Positions 1 to 5,351 of a DNA stretch of 7,188 nucleotides are shown here, in pieces; the stretch's first letter is position 1; each line of letters starts with the position of its first letter. The stretch covers positions 1 through 7,188 of the forward strand of contig JAAZCT010000233.1 of NCBI GenBank assembly GCA_012513165.1, written 5' to 3'. Position numbers and translations under genes: made by a program. The notes under the pieces were generated by a model. That model was not told where the DNA came from and made no database searches. It saw only the letters and a list, made by a program, of their open reading frames with translations. Origin of the DNA: Actinomycetales bacterium. Its GTDB lineage: Bacteria; Actinomycetota; Actinomycetes; Propionibacteriales; Nocardioidaceae.

Positions 1-746
1 CCCCTGGAGTCACGTCGGCGGCATTGACGATGACGCGACTGTGGCCACGCCCTGTGGTGCTGGTCGAGGCTGATCTTGCAGGCTCAGACCTCGTGTTCCG
101 CGTGCGTACCAGCGACGGTGAACTGTTGGACGAGAGCCGGGGGATTGTTCCGTTGGCGGTCGCTTCACGCCAAGAGGCACCCTCGGCAGCGTCACTCACA
201 TCATTTGCTCAAGCTCTTTCGGCAACCAGTTGGGTTGTGAAGGGTGTAACTGGTCCGGCTCAAGCACGCTCGTTGGCTGCATTGTGGGCACATATTGCCG
301 CCGTATGTGAAGCCTCTGACCAGGACGTAATTATCGATTTTGGGCGGTTGAATCGTGACAGCGACACGATTGCCTTGGCGGCCCGGTGCGACGTGATGCT
401 GCTCGTGTTGGCCGCAACTCTCGAAGGTGTTCATCATGTCGCCGCTCAGATGGCGGAGTTGTCTACCGCTTTGGCAGGCGTGAATCCGACTGTGATTCGT
501 CCTCTCGTGATTGGCCCAGATACTCATGCGGCAAATGACCGCCGCGATATTGCTGCGTTTCTTGCCGACCGGGGTGTTTTGGTAGATCCAACCTTGTCGC
601 TGCCTTATGACCCGCGCGGTCTGGGGTTTATCGAATCGGGTGAGGTGTCCTCGAACCGAGCGAACCGTTCGCTATTGGTGCGTGCCGGGGGAGTGGTGGT
701 CAAAACTGTGGCCTCGACAGCCACCGACATGGCGGGTGCGCGATGA
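1..746 (+). CDS. CpaE/TadZ-like MinD/ParA-superfamily protein (5' partial)
   Basis: This is the C-terminal 247 residues of a P-loop-type localisation protein of the Tad pilus, cytoplasmic or at the membrane face. The reading frame is open to the window edge (first full codon at 3). The codons before the first possible start (TTG 24, ATG 30) encode PGVTSAAL, which looks like the end of a degenerate Walker A loop. It is followed by the family-typical VVLVEAD (residues 18-24 of the visible part), where ParA/MinD proteins carry the A' strand. A second strand, VIIDFGRL (109-116), fits the Walker B position, and RCDVMLLVLAATLEG follows later. The true start is therefore upstream of the window, and TTG 24 would cut through the nucleotide fold. 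The visible loop has no GKT/GKS lysine, so ATP binding may be weak or absent. The stop overlaps the tadA ATG by 4 bp. The family assignment is fairly sure; TadZ-like polar positioning is inferred from context. Confidence 0.8.
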   Translation, partial: PGVTSAALTMTRLWPRPVVLVEADLAGSDLVFRVRTSDGELLDESRGIVPLAVASRQEAPSAASLTSFAQALSATSWVVKGVTGPAQARSLAALWAHIAAVCEASDQDVIIDFGRLNRDSDTIALAARCDVMLLVLAATLEGVHHVAAQMAELSTALAGVNPTVIRPLVIGPDTHAANDRRDIAAFLADRGVLVDPTLSLPYDPRGLGFIESGEVSSNRANRSLLVRAGGVVVKTVASTATDMAGAR

Positions 747-2053
747 CCTTGGATGTAGCGGTCACTACTGATCAGATCCGTGCGATCCACCGCCAGGTCG
801 GCGACCTGCTGCACACGCACCGTCAACAACGGGCGCGTGCCGGTGAACCGGCGTTAAGCCAGGCCGACGAACAGCAGTATGCACACACGCTGATCGCTAC
901 TGTGTTGCGCGAACAGGCAGCAGACCAAGTGGGTCGCGGTTTGACGCCCCTTGATCCTGATGTTGAGGCAGAAATCGCCGAAGCGGTGCATGCGCGCATG
1001 TTTGGTGCCGGACGGCTTCAATGGCTTCTCAACGACCAGACGATTGAAAACATTGACATCAACGGGTGCGACGAAGTGTGGGTCACCCGTGCGGACAGTC
1101 CCCATCAAGAACGAGTTGCTTCAGTAGCTTCAACTGATGAGGAACTGATTGAACTGGTTCAGACACTCGCGGCCGCGACAGGTTTGAACGCTCGCCCGTT
1201 CGATACCGCGAATCCTGAACTCGATCTGAAACTCCACGATGGTTCCCGTTTGAGCGCGGTCATGGGTGTCACGACTCGCCCCAGCGTGTCGATTCGTCGT
1301 CACCGATACACCAAAGTGACGTTAGGCGATCTGATCGGCAAGGGAACCTTAACCCCAGAAAATGCCGCATTCCTATCAGCAATTATTGCGTCGCGTGCCA
1401 ACGTCATGATTGCTGGCGCAACAGCAGCCGGCAAAACAACACTCCTGCGCGCTATGGCAGGGGAGATCCCGAGTACTGAACGCGTCATCACAATTGAGAA
1501 CTCCCTCGAACTGGCTCTGCGCGATGATGACCGCCACCCCAACTGTGTCGAGCTCGAAGTCCGGTTACCGAACTCAGAAGGCGTGGGCGCGATCGGCATG
1601 TCACGTCTCGTGCGCCGCACCTTGCGCCAAAACCCTGACCGCGTCATCGTGGGCGAAGTGCTGGGCGACGAAGTGATCGACATGCTCAACGCCATGAGCC
1701 AAGGCAATGACGGCTCTATCTCAACGATCCACGCACGTTCCGCTCGTGGCGTGTTTGACCGTATCGCCACCTACGCGATCATGGCGAGCGAACGTCTGCC
1801 TCACGAAGCGACCTATCAGCTGATTGCTGGCGGACTGGACTATGTGGTCTACATTGCACGCGATCCACACACGGGTCACCGTTACCTAGATTCCATTCTC
1901 GAGGTCAACGGCTTCGACGGGACAGTGCTTTCCAGCATGATTTTTGAGTCTCGAAACAAACAATCAGCCACATGGACTGGTGTTGTGCCAGGACGACTTG
2001 AAGCGTTAACTGCCGCAGGCTGGACACCTCCGGTTTCGAGGTGGGACTCATGA
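743..2053 (+). CDS. tadA: TadA/CpaF-family pilus assembly ATPase
   Basis: This is the hexameric cytoplasmic secretion ATPase (T2SSE/VirB11 superfamily) that powers Tad/Flp pilus assembly. It is 436 residues and complete. The N-terminal domain holds the conserved block DINGCDEVW (105-113). The nucleotide site shows Walker A GATAAGKTT (225-233, catalytic Lys231), Walker B RVIVGE (300-305, Glu305) and the His box GNDGSISTIHA (321-331, His330). All key residues are present, so it should be active. Ala at 229, where many homologues have Ser, is a mild Walker A variant. ATG 743 overlaps the upstream stop as ATGA. No strong Shine-Dalgarno precedes it, which suggests translational coupling. The end overlaps the tadB ATG in the same way. 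The neighbours (TadZ-like, TadB, TadC, pilins) separate it from a type II secretion GspE or a conjugative VirB11. Confidence 0.96.
   Translation: MTLDVAVTTDQIRAIHRQVGDLLHTHRQQRARAGEPALSQADEQQYAHTLIATVLREQAADQVGRGLTPLDPDVEAEIAEAVHARMFGAGRLQWLLNDQTIENIDINGCDEVWVTRADSPHQERVASVASTDEELIELVQTLAAATGLNARPFDTANPELDLKLHDGSRLSAVMGVTTRPSVSIRRHRYTKVTLGDLIGKGTLTPENAAFLSAIIASRANVMIAGATAAGKTTLLRAMAGEIPSTERVITIENSLELALRDDDRHPNCVELEVRLPNSEGVGAIGMSRLVRRTLRQNPDRVIVGEVLGDEVIDMLNAMSQGNDGSISTIHARSARGVFDRIATYAIMASERLPHEATYQLIAGGLDYVVYIARDPHTGHRYLDSILEVNGFDGTVLSSMIFESRNKQSATWTGVVPGRLEALTAAGWTPPVSRWDS
2038..2045 (+). promoter_or_regulatory. Ribosome binding site of tadB
   Basis: GAGGTGGG lies inside the end of tadA, 4 nt before ATG 2050 (6 nt counted from the GAGGTG core). 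It decides the tadB start: the in-frame GTG at 2041 sits inside this motif and has no site of its own, while ATG 2050 also forms the ATGA overlap seen at the other junctions. Confidence 0.7.
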
Positions 2054-2934
2054 GCCCCACGACGCTAGTTGGACTACTTCTAGGACTGATGTTCGGTGCC
2101 GCACTGGTGTTGTTGATTGCCGTTCTGCGTGGGTGGACTCCAACTCCCACGAGCCGCGCGAACCGATTTACTGGTATGGCTCGTGCCGTAACGCACCCCA
2201 GGTTGCGATGGGCGGTTCTGGCTGGCGTGGCTGTGGGTGTGCTGACGCGCTGGCCCGTGGCAGTCATCGCGGCCACCGCACTGGTTTGGTTCTGGCCGCT
2301 CATGTTTGGTGCCGGTAAACTCACGGCCCATCAAATTGAACGACTCGAAGCGTTAGCAACGTGGACAGAAAACCTACGCGATTCAATTGCCGGCAGTATC
2401 GGCCTCGAAGACGCTATCCGCCATTCAGTAGGTGTTGCTCCTGAAACGATGCGTGCCCCGCTCCAACGACTCGATGGACGGATGCGCGCGCAAATCCCAT
2501 TACGGTCAGCGTTGGCTGAACTCGCGGCAGAGTTTGATGATGCGGCCGCCGACATGGTCGTAGCTGCACTGATTCTGAATGCGAACCTGCGCGGCCGTGA
2601 ACTTGCCTCGACCCTGGGTTCGTTAGCCGCAGCTGCACGCGAAGAAGTAGATATGCGCCGCAAGGTTGACGTCGATTCGCGCAAGCTTCGCCAAGAAGCG
2701 ATCATTATTGCCGCGTTCACGGTCGTTTTTGGTGGCGTTATCGCTGTTTTCTCACGCGAGTTCATGTCACCGTATGCGACTGTGTTTGGTCAAATGGTCC
2801 TCGCTTTGGTGATGGCAGTCATGGCAACCGGCCTCATGCTGGTGCGTCGCGCCGCGATGATCGAACCTCCTGCACGCTTCTTAGCTTCTGATACCCAACT
2901 TGAACGTGCTCTTTCCCGAGGTGGTCGCCGATGA
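2050..2934 (+). CDS. tadB: TadB-like T2SSF-family pilus platform protein
   Basis: This is an inner-membrane platform protein (T2SSF/GspF domain) thought to couple the TadA motor to pilin insertion, working as a pair with TadC. It is 294 residues from ATG 2050, the usual size for TadB. Hydrophobic segments lie at about 6-26, at 54-86 (one or two passes), at about 217-236 and at about 249-266. The cytoplasmic part between them begins with the family-like stretch EALATWTENLRDSIAG (100-115) and continues as an alanine-rich helical T2SSF core ending in a basic stretch near the third hydrophobic block. I preferred ATG 2050 to the upstream in-frame GTG 2041 because of the Shine-Dalgarno and the ATGA overlap. 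The last codons overlap the tadC ATG. TadB versus TadC identity rests on gene order as well as sequence. Confidence 0.9.
   Translation: MSPTTLVGLLLGLMFGAALVLLIAVLRGWTPTPTSRANRFTGMARAVTHPRLRWAVLAGVAVGVLTRWPVAVIAATALVWFWPLMFGAGKLTAHQIERLEALATWTENLRDSIAGSIGLEDAIRHSVGVAPETMRAPLQRLDGRMRAQIPLRSALAELAAEFDDAAADMVVAALILNANLRGRELASTLGSLAAAAREEVDMRRKVDVDSRKLRQEAIIIAAFTVVFGGVIAVFSREFMSPYATVFGQMVLALVMAVMATGLMLVRRAAMIEPPARFLASDTQLERALSRGGRR
2918..2924 (+). promoter_or_regulatory. Ribosome binding site of tadC
   Basis: GAGGTGG lies within the 3' end of tadB, 6 nt before ATG 2931. It has the same heptamer core as the tadB site, so both platform genes have a strong internal site as well as the ATGA stop-start overlap. 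This suggests matched expression. Confidence 0.65.
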
Positions 2935-3830
2935 CGATTTCCCTGCTCCTTGGTGGCTCCTTTGGGTTGGCTGTCTGCTTGTTGGTTTACGCACTGGTTC
3001 CACCCCGCGCTGCCTTAGCCCATCAACTCGGGGCCTTCGACAAGGCACAAACACGTCAACGAGTCCGCCAGCAGGCCGTGACTACGGACATGGATTGGAG
3101 ATCTCGTGCCGGTCGCTGGCTCACGACGTCACTGGTGGCACGCGGCGTACTTTTCACCAAAACGCGCGAGCGTTTAGCGATCTGTGAGATTCCGTTAGAG
3201 CAACATCTTGCGACACGGCTCACCTATGGGCTCGTCGGCGGGCTGAGCGTTCTGGTGGCCTCGGTTGTGCTGTCAGTTACTGGAGTTTCTTTTGCGTTGG
3301 TTCCCACACTGGGTGGCATCGTCTTGATTGGGGTAGGGGCTTCATTTCTTCCCGATCTTGATATCCGTAATGAGGCGGTCGGCCGTCGACGCGAAATGCG
3401 TCGTGGACTTTCGACCTATCTGGATCTGGTCACCATGAGTTTGGCTGGCGGCCGAGGTATCCAAGAAGCACTACCGCTAGCCGCGAGCGTGGGATCTGGT
3501 TGGGCATTTGAGCAACTATCGTCGACCATCGAACGTGCTCAACTCTCTGGCCAAACCCCGTGGGCGGCACTCACCGAATTGGGTGAACGATTGGCGATCA
3601 GCGAACTGGTCGAACTCGGTGCCGCTACTGAACTGGTCGCCGAAGATGGCGCGAAAGTACGCGACTCATTGAAAGCACGAGCCTCATCGTCTCGACGCAG
3701 GCAACTAGCCGACAACGAAAAGCTCATCGGAGATCGAAACATGCTCATCATGGTGGCCACGTTGTGGTTGGCTGCCGGTTTTGGAATCTTCCTGCTGTAT
3801 CCCGCTCTCACAAGAGTTATGACGATATGA
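2931..3830 (+). CDS. tadC: TadC-like T2SSF-family pilus platform protein
   Basis: This is the second integral-membrane platform subunit of the Tad machine (T2SSF family), 299 residues and complete. A membrane segment at 5-23 is followed by a basic cytoplasmic stretch, then a long hydrophobic hairpin from about 99 to 141. The T2SSF domain includes STYLDLVTMSLAGGRG (161-176), a very typical TadC/TadB motif, and there is a final membrane segment within about 271-292. The start is ATG 2931, supported by the ATGA overlap with tadB and by a GAGGTGG site. TGA 3828-3830 is preceded by an out-of-frame ATG at 3827, which also makes an ATGA with this stop (see findings). The gene is followed by a 36-nt gap and the Flp-like gene. 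Confidence 0.92.
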   Translation: MTISLLLGGSFGLAVCLLVYALVPPRAALAHQLGAFDKAQTRQRVRQQAVTTDMDWRSRAGRWLTTSLVARGVLFTKTRERLAICEIPLEQHLATRLTYGLVGGLSVLVASVVLSVTGVSFALVPTLGGIVLIGVGASFLPDLDIRNEAVGRRREMRRGLSTYLDLVTMSLAGGRGIQEALPLAASVGSGWAFEQLSSTIERAQLSGQTPWAALTELGERLAISELVELGAATELVAEDGAKVRDSLKARASSSRRRQLADNEKLIGDRNMLIMVATLWLAAGFGIFLLYPALTRVMTI

Positions 3831-3850
3831 CGCGACCTCTCACCAACACA

Positions 3851-3859
3851 AGGAAAGGA
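3851..3859 (+). promoter_or_regulatory. Strong ribosome binding site of the Flp-like gene
   Basis: AGGAAAGGA lies 7 nt before ATG 3867, in the short tadC-flp gap. It is the first strong site in the operon that lies outside a coding region, as expected if the pilin is made in excess over the machine parts. It also favours ATG 3867 over the in-frame ATG 3918, which has no such site. Confidence 0.75.
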
Positions 3860-3866
3860 ACCCACT

Positions 3867-4070
3867 ATGTGGATCATCCCCATCGAAGCTCGCTACCTGT
3901 ATGCATGGTTAACCGTCATGCAAGCCGAGAACAAGAAAAAGGAGCACGGCATCTCCGACATCACCATGATGCTGATTGCCGCCGGTATTCTCGCCGTCGT
4001 GGCGATTGCAATCTTCACCACCTTTGGAGACCGACTCAAAGGCAGAGCCGACGCAATCCCACTGGCCTAG
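3867..4070 (+). CDS. Flp-like small pilin (candidate major pilin)
   Basis: This 67-residue protein has the layout of a class III (type IV prepilin-like) substrate: a basic stretch AENKKKEHG (20-28), then the hydrophobic helix ISDITMMLIAAGILAVVAI (29-47), then a short polar tail. The likely prepilin peptidase cut is after Gly28, giving a 39-residue mature pilin, which is Flp-sized. The 28-residue leader is long. A shorter 11-residue leader would result from ATG 3918, but only ATG 3867 has a Shine-Dalgarno. Mature position +5 is Thr33, not the glutamate usual in type IV pilins. The position between tadC and the TadE-like genes, the size and the helix support the call, but direct similarity to classical Flp is modest. 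Secretion and fibre formation are inferred. Confidence 0.78.
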   Translation: MWIIPIEARYLYAWLTVMQAENKKKEHGISDITMMLIAAGILAVVAIAIFTTFGDRLKGRADAIPLA

Positions 4071-4459
4071 GTCGCCTTCGACACAATGAGGCCGGTGCCG
4101 CCTCGGTAACACAACTCATCATCGCGCTACCGGTCTTGCTGGTCACCATGGCGCTCAGTGTCCAAGCAGCCTTGTTCTTTCATGCACGCCAAATCGCAGA
4201 TCAGGCTGCACAAGAGGGCGTATCAATTGCTCGAAGCTATGAAGGCACAGCTATCGCTGGCCATGATCGAGCAACGAACTTCCTCACCCAAGTCGGCGGC
4301 GGAACTATTGAAGCCCACAATGTGACAGCGTCTCGAACCGCCACAACAGCGAGCGTCACTATTACTGGTTCGGTCGTTTCAGTGATCCCGGGTGTCTCGC
4401 TCAAACTCAACCAGAAAGCAACCGCTCCCGTTGAACGATTTGTGCGGGTAACACCATGA
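4070..4459 (+). CDS. TadE-like pseudopilin, start codon unresolved
   Basis: This is a minor pilin/pseudopilin of the TadE family, membrane-anchored with a surface-exposed C-terminal part. The frame gives RLRHNEAG, then AASVTQLIIALPVLLV (class III signal and membrane helix), then the TadE-typical FHARQIADQAAQEG and a beta-rich tail ending in VRVTP. The stop at 4457-4459 overlaps the next ATG. The start given here is only the approximate edge of the supported coding region. In this frame no ATG, GTG, TTG, CTG, ATA, ATC or ATT occurs between 3908 and 4117. The next usable codons (TTG 4136, ATG 4148) lie inside the helix and would remove the processing site. Upstream in-frame ATGs at 3827 and 3905 would require translating the flp region out of frame. 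A lost base near 4072, a frameshift or a long overlapping N-terminus are the options. Position +5 is Thr instead of Glu. Confidence 0.75.
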   Translation, partial: GRLRHNEAGAASVTQLIIALPVLLVTMALSVQAALFFHARQIADQAAQEGVSIARSYEGTAIAGHDRATNFLTQVGGGTIEAHNVTASRTATTASVTITGSVVSVIPGVSLKLNQKATAPVERFVRVTP

Positions 4460-4869
4460 AAAAAAGCCAGTCAGAAGCAGGTATGGCCACCCTCGAAGTC
4501 GTTCTCGCGCTTCCTGTGTTGATCATGCTCGCCTTGTTCGTGGTCGGATTAGGGCGCATGGCCGAAGCTAGATCAACGGTCGATGCTGCGGCTTTTGATG
4601 CCGCACGTGCCGCATCCCTCGAACGCAACCTAGATCTAGCGAGACTGGTTGGTGAAGATGCGGGCAGGGCATCGATCGGTGCGACGGGTATTGCGTGCCA
4701 TGGTCTCGATATTCGCGTGGATGTGTCGAACTACACCAGCGGCGGATCGGTGACTTCTACGGTGTCTTGCACCGCGATCTTGACCGATGTGAACCTGGCA
4801 GGCTTCACAGGAAACAAGACGTTCACATCGACGGCCACGGTTCCTATCGAAGTGTGGAGATCCGAATGA
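4456..4869 (+). CDS. TadE/TadF-like pseudopilin
   Basis: This is a 137-residue pseudopilin of the TadE/F group. The short leader MKKSQSEAG (1-9) ends in a class III processing site. Mature MATLEVVLALPVLIMLALF begins the membrane helix and, alone among the four prepilin-like proteins here, keeps glutamate at +5 (Glu14). After the helix comes RMAEARSTVDAAAFDAARAAS, the alanine-rich amphipathic helix typical of TadE/F/G proteins, then a beta-rich domain with two cysteines (Cys81 and Cys105) that could form a disulphide outside the membrane. ATG 4456 overlaps the previous stop as ATGA. Upstream bases are a poor Shine-Dalgarno, so coupling is likely. Which of the three pseudopilins matches TadE or TadF of model systems cannot be settled from sequence alone. 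Confidence 0.87.
   Translation: MKKSQSEAGMATLEVVLALPVLIMLALFVVGLGRMAEARSTVDAAAFDAARAASLERNLDLARLVGEDAGRASIGATGIACHGLDIRVDVSNYTSGGSVTSTVSCTAILTDVNLAGFTGNKTFTSTATVPIEVWRSE
4856..4860 (+). promoter_or_regulatory. Ribosome binding site of the TadG-like gene
   Basis: GGAGA lies 5 nt before ATG 4866, inside the end of the preceding gene. It fixes the start of the TadG-like gene at 4866, although its frame stays open upstream to about 4695, where it only shadows the previous gene. Confidence 0.55.
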
Positions 4870-5267
4870 GGCACAAGAAAGAAGGCGGCGCGGCCGCGAT
4901 GACGTTCGTGGTCCTCTTAATCCCCGTGCTGCTGGTTTGTGCGGGACTGGTCATTGACGGGGGATACGCCCTGAGTGCGAAACGTCGCGCACTGGGTTAC
5001 GCCGAGTCAGCTGCACGCGTTGCCGCCGACTCACTGGACCACGGCGCCGTGCGAACAGGCTCATACGAGGTCAACGAGACCGTGGCACGCACACGCGCTC
5101 AGGCAGCTCTCGCGACCTCGGGAGTCACCGGTGATGTGCGGGTCTCTGGCCGTGAAGTGACAGTCGAGGTCACCATCGTGCAACAAACCGCGATCCTTGC
5201 CGCGTTCGGAATGCCCAGCATTACGGTCAGTTCAACCGCGACCGCTCGTTCAATTGACGCCAATTAA
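4866..5267 (+). CDS. TadG-like pseudopilin
   Basis: This is a 133-residue membrane-anchored protein of the TadE/TadG-like group. The leader MRHKKEGG (1-8) carries a class III processing site, followed by AAAMTFVVLLIPVLLVCAG (9-27) as the membrane helix. The next stretch, VIDGGYALSAKRRALGYAES (about 28-47), matches the region after the helix in TadG and Rv3660c-neighbourhood-type minor pilins, where a conserved acidic residue precedes a basic, alanine-rich helix. The rest is a small beta-rich domain ending in ARSIDAN. It lacks the large vWA domain of full-length TadG, so it is a short form common in actinobacterial loci. The start ATG 4866 makes an ATGA overlap and has a GGAGA site. The +5 residue is Thr13. 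It probably helps initiate or cap the pilus, by analogy with minor pilins; that role is inferred. Confidence 0.83.
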   Translation: MRHKKEGGAAAMTFVVLLIPVLLVCAGLVIDGGYALSAKRRALGYAESAARVAADSLDHGAVRTGSYEVNETVARTRAQAALATSGVTGDVRVSGREVTVEVTIVQQTAILAAFGMPSITVSSTATARSIDAN

Positions 5268-5351
5268 CTGGTGATTTGTGTCATCTCACGACCTGGTACC
5301 TGATCTTGATATGGATAGACCGCACAGCCAGCCACCACTGGAAGGATGCCC
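5268..5351 (+). other. Intergenic gap before the LysM gene
   Basis: This 84-nt stretch is the longest non-coding interval in the window and breaks the chain of overlapping genes. It has a GGTACC palindrome inside a small direct repeat (ACCTG-gt-ACCTG, about 5291-5302) and ends in the ribosome site of the next gene. I see no hairpin followed by a T-run. Loose promoter-like hexamers exist (TTGTGT at 5276, TGATAT at 5307), but their spacing of 25 nt is wrong, so I do not call a promoter. Confidence 0.5.
5340..5346 (+). promoter_or_regulatory. Ribosome binding site of the LysM gene
   Basis: GGAAGGA lies 5 nt before ATG 5352. It supports ATG 5352 as the start of the long open frame that follows and shows that this gene can be translated independently of the TadG-like gene. 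Confidence 0.7.

Noticed and set aside
24..746. TTG 24 or ATG 30 as the true start of the first gene
   Set aside because: The frame is open to the window edge, and the codons before it encode the end of a P-loop-like segment that belongs to the fold, so the gene is 5' partial.
1300..1770. Antisense open frame of 156 codons opposite tadA
   Set aside because: It is Arg/Ser-rich, lies wholly opposite the conserved ATPase core, and has no recognisable domain or ribosome site; it is a shadow of the coding strand.
2331..2765. Antisense open frame of 144 codons opposite tadB
   Set aside because: Low-complexity Ser/Arg/Ala composition and full overlap with a well-supported gene mark it as a shadow frame.
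2041..2934. GTG 2041 as the start of tadB
   Set aside because: GTG 2041 lies inside the GAGGTGGG ribosome site of ATG 2050 and has no site of its own; ATG 2050 also matches the ATGA overlaps of the operon.
4695..5267. A longer TadG-like protein starting near 4695
   Set aside because: The extra N-terminal part is an out-of-frame reading of the preceding pseudopilin gene; ATG 4866 has a ribosome site and gives a proper prepilin leader.
5276..5312. Promoter formed by TTGTGT and TGATAT
   Set aside because: The 25-nt spacer is too long for a sigma-70-type promoter and neither hexamer is a good match.
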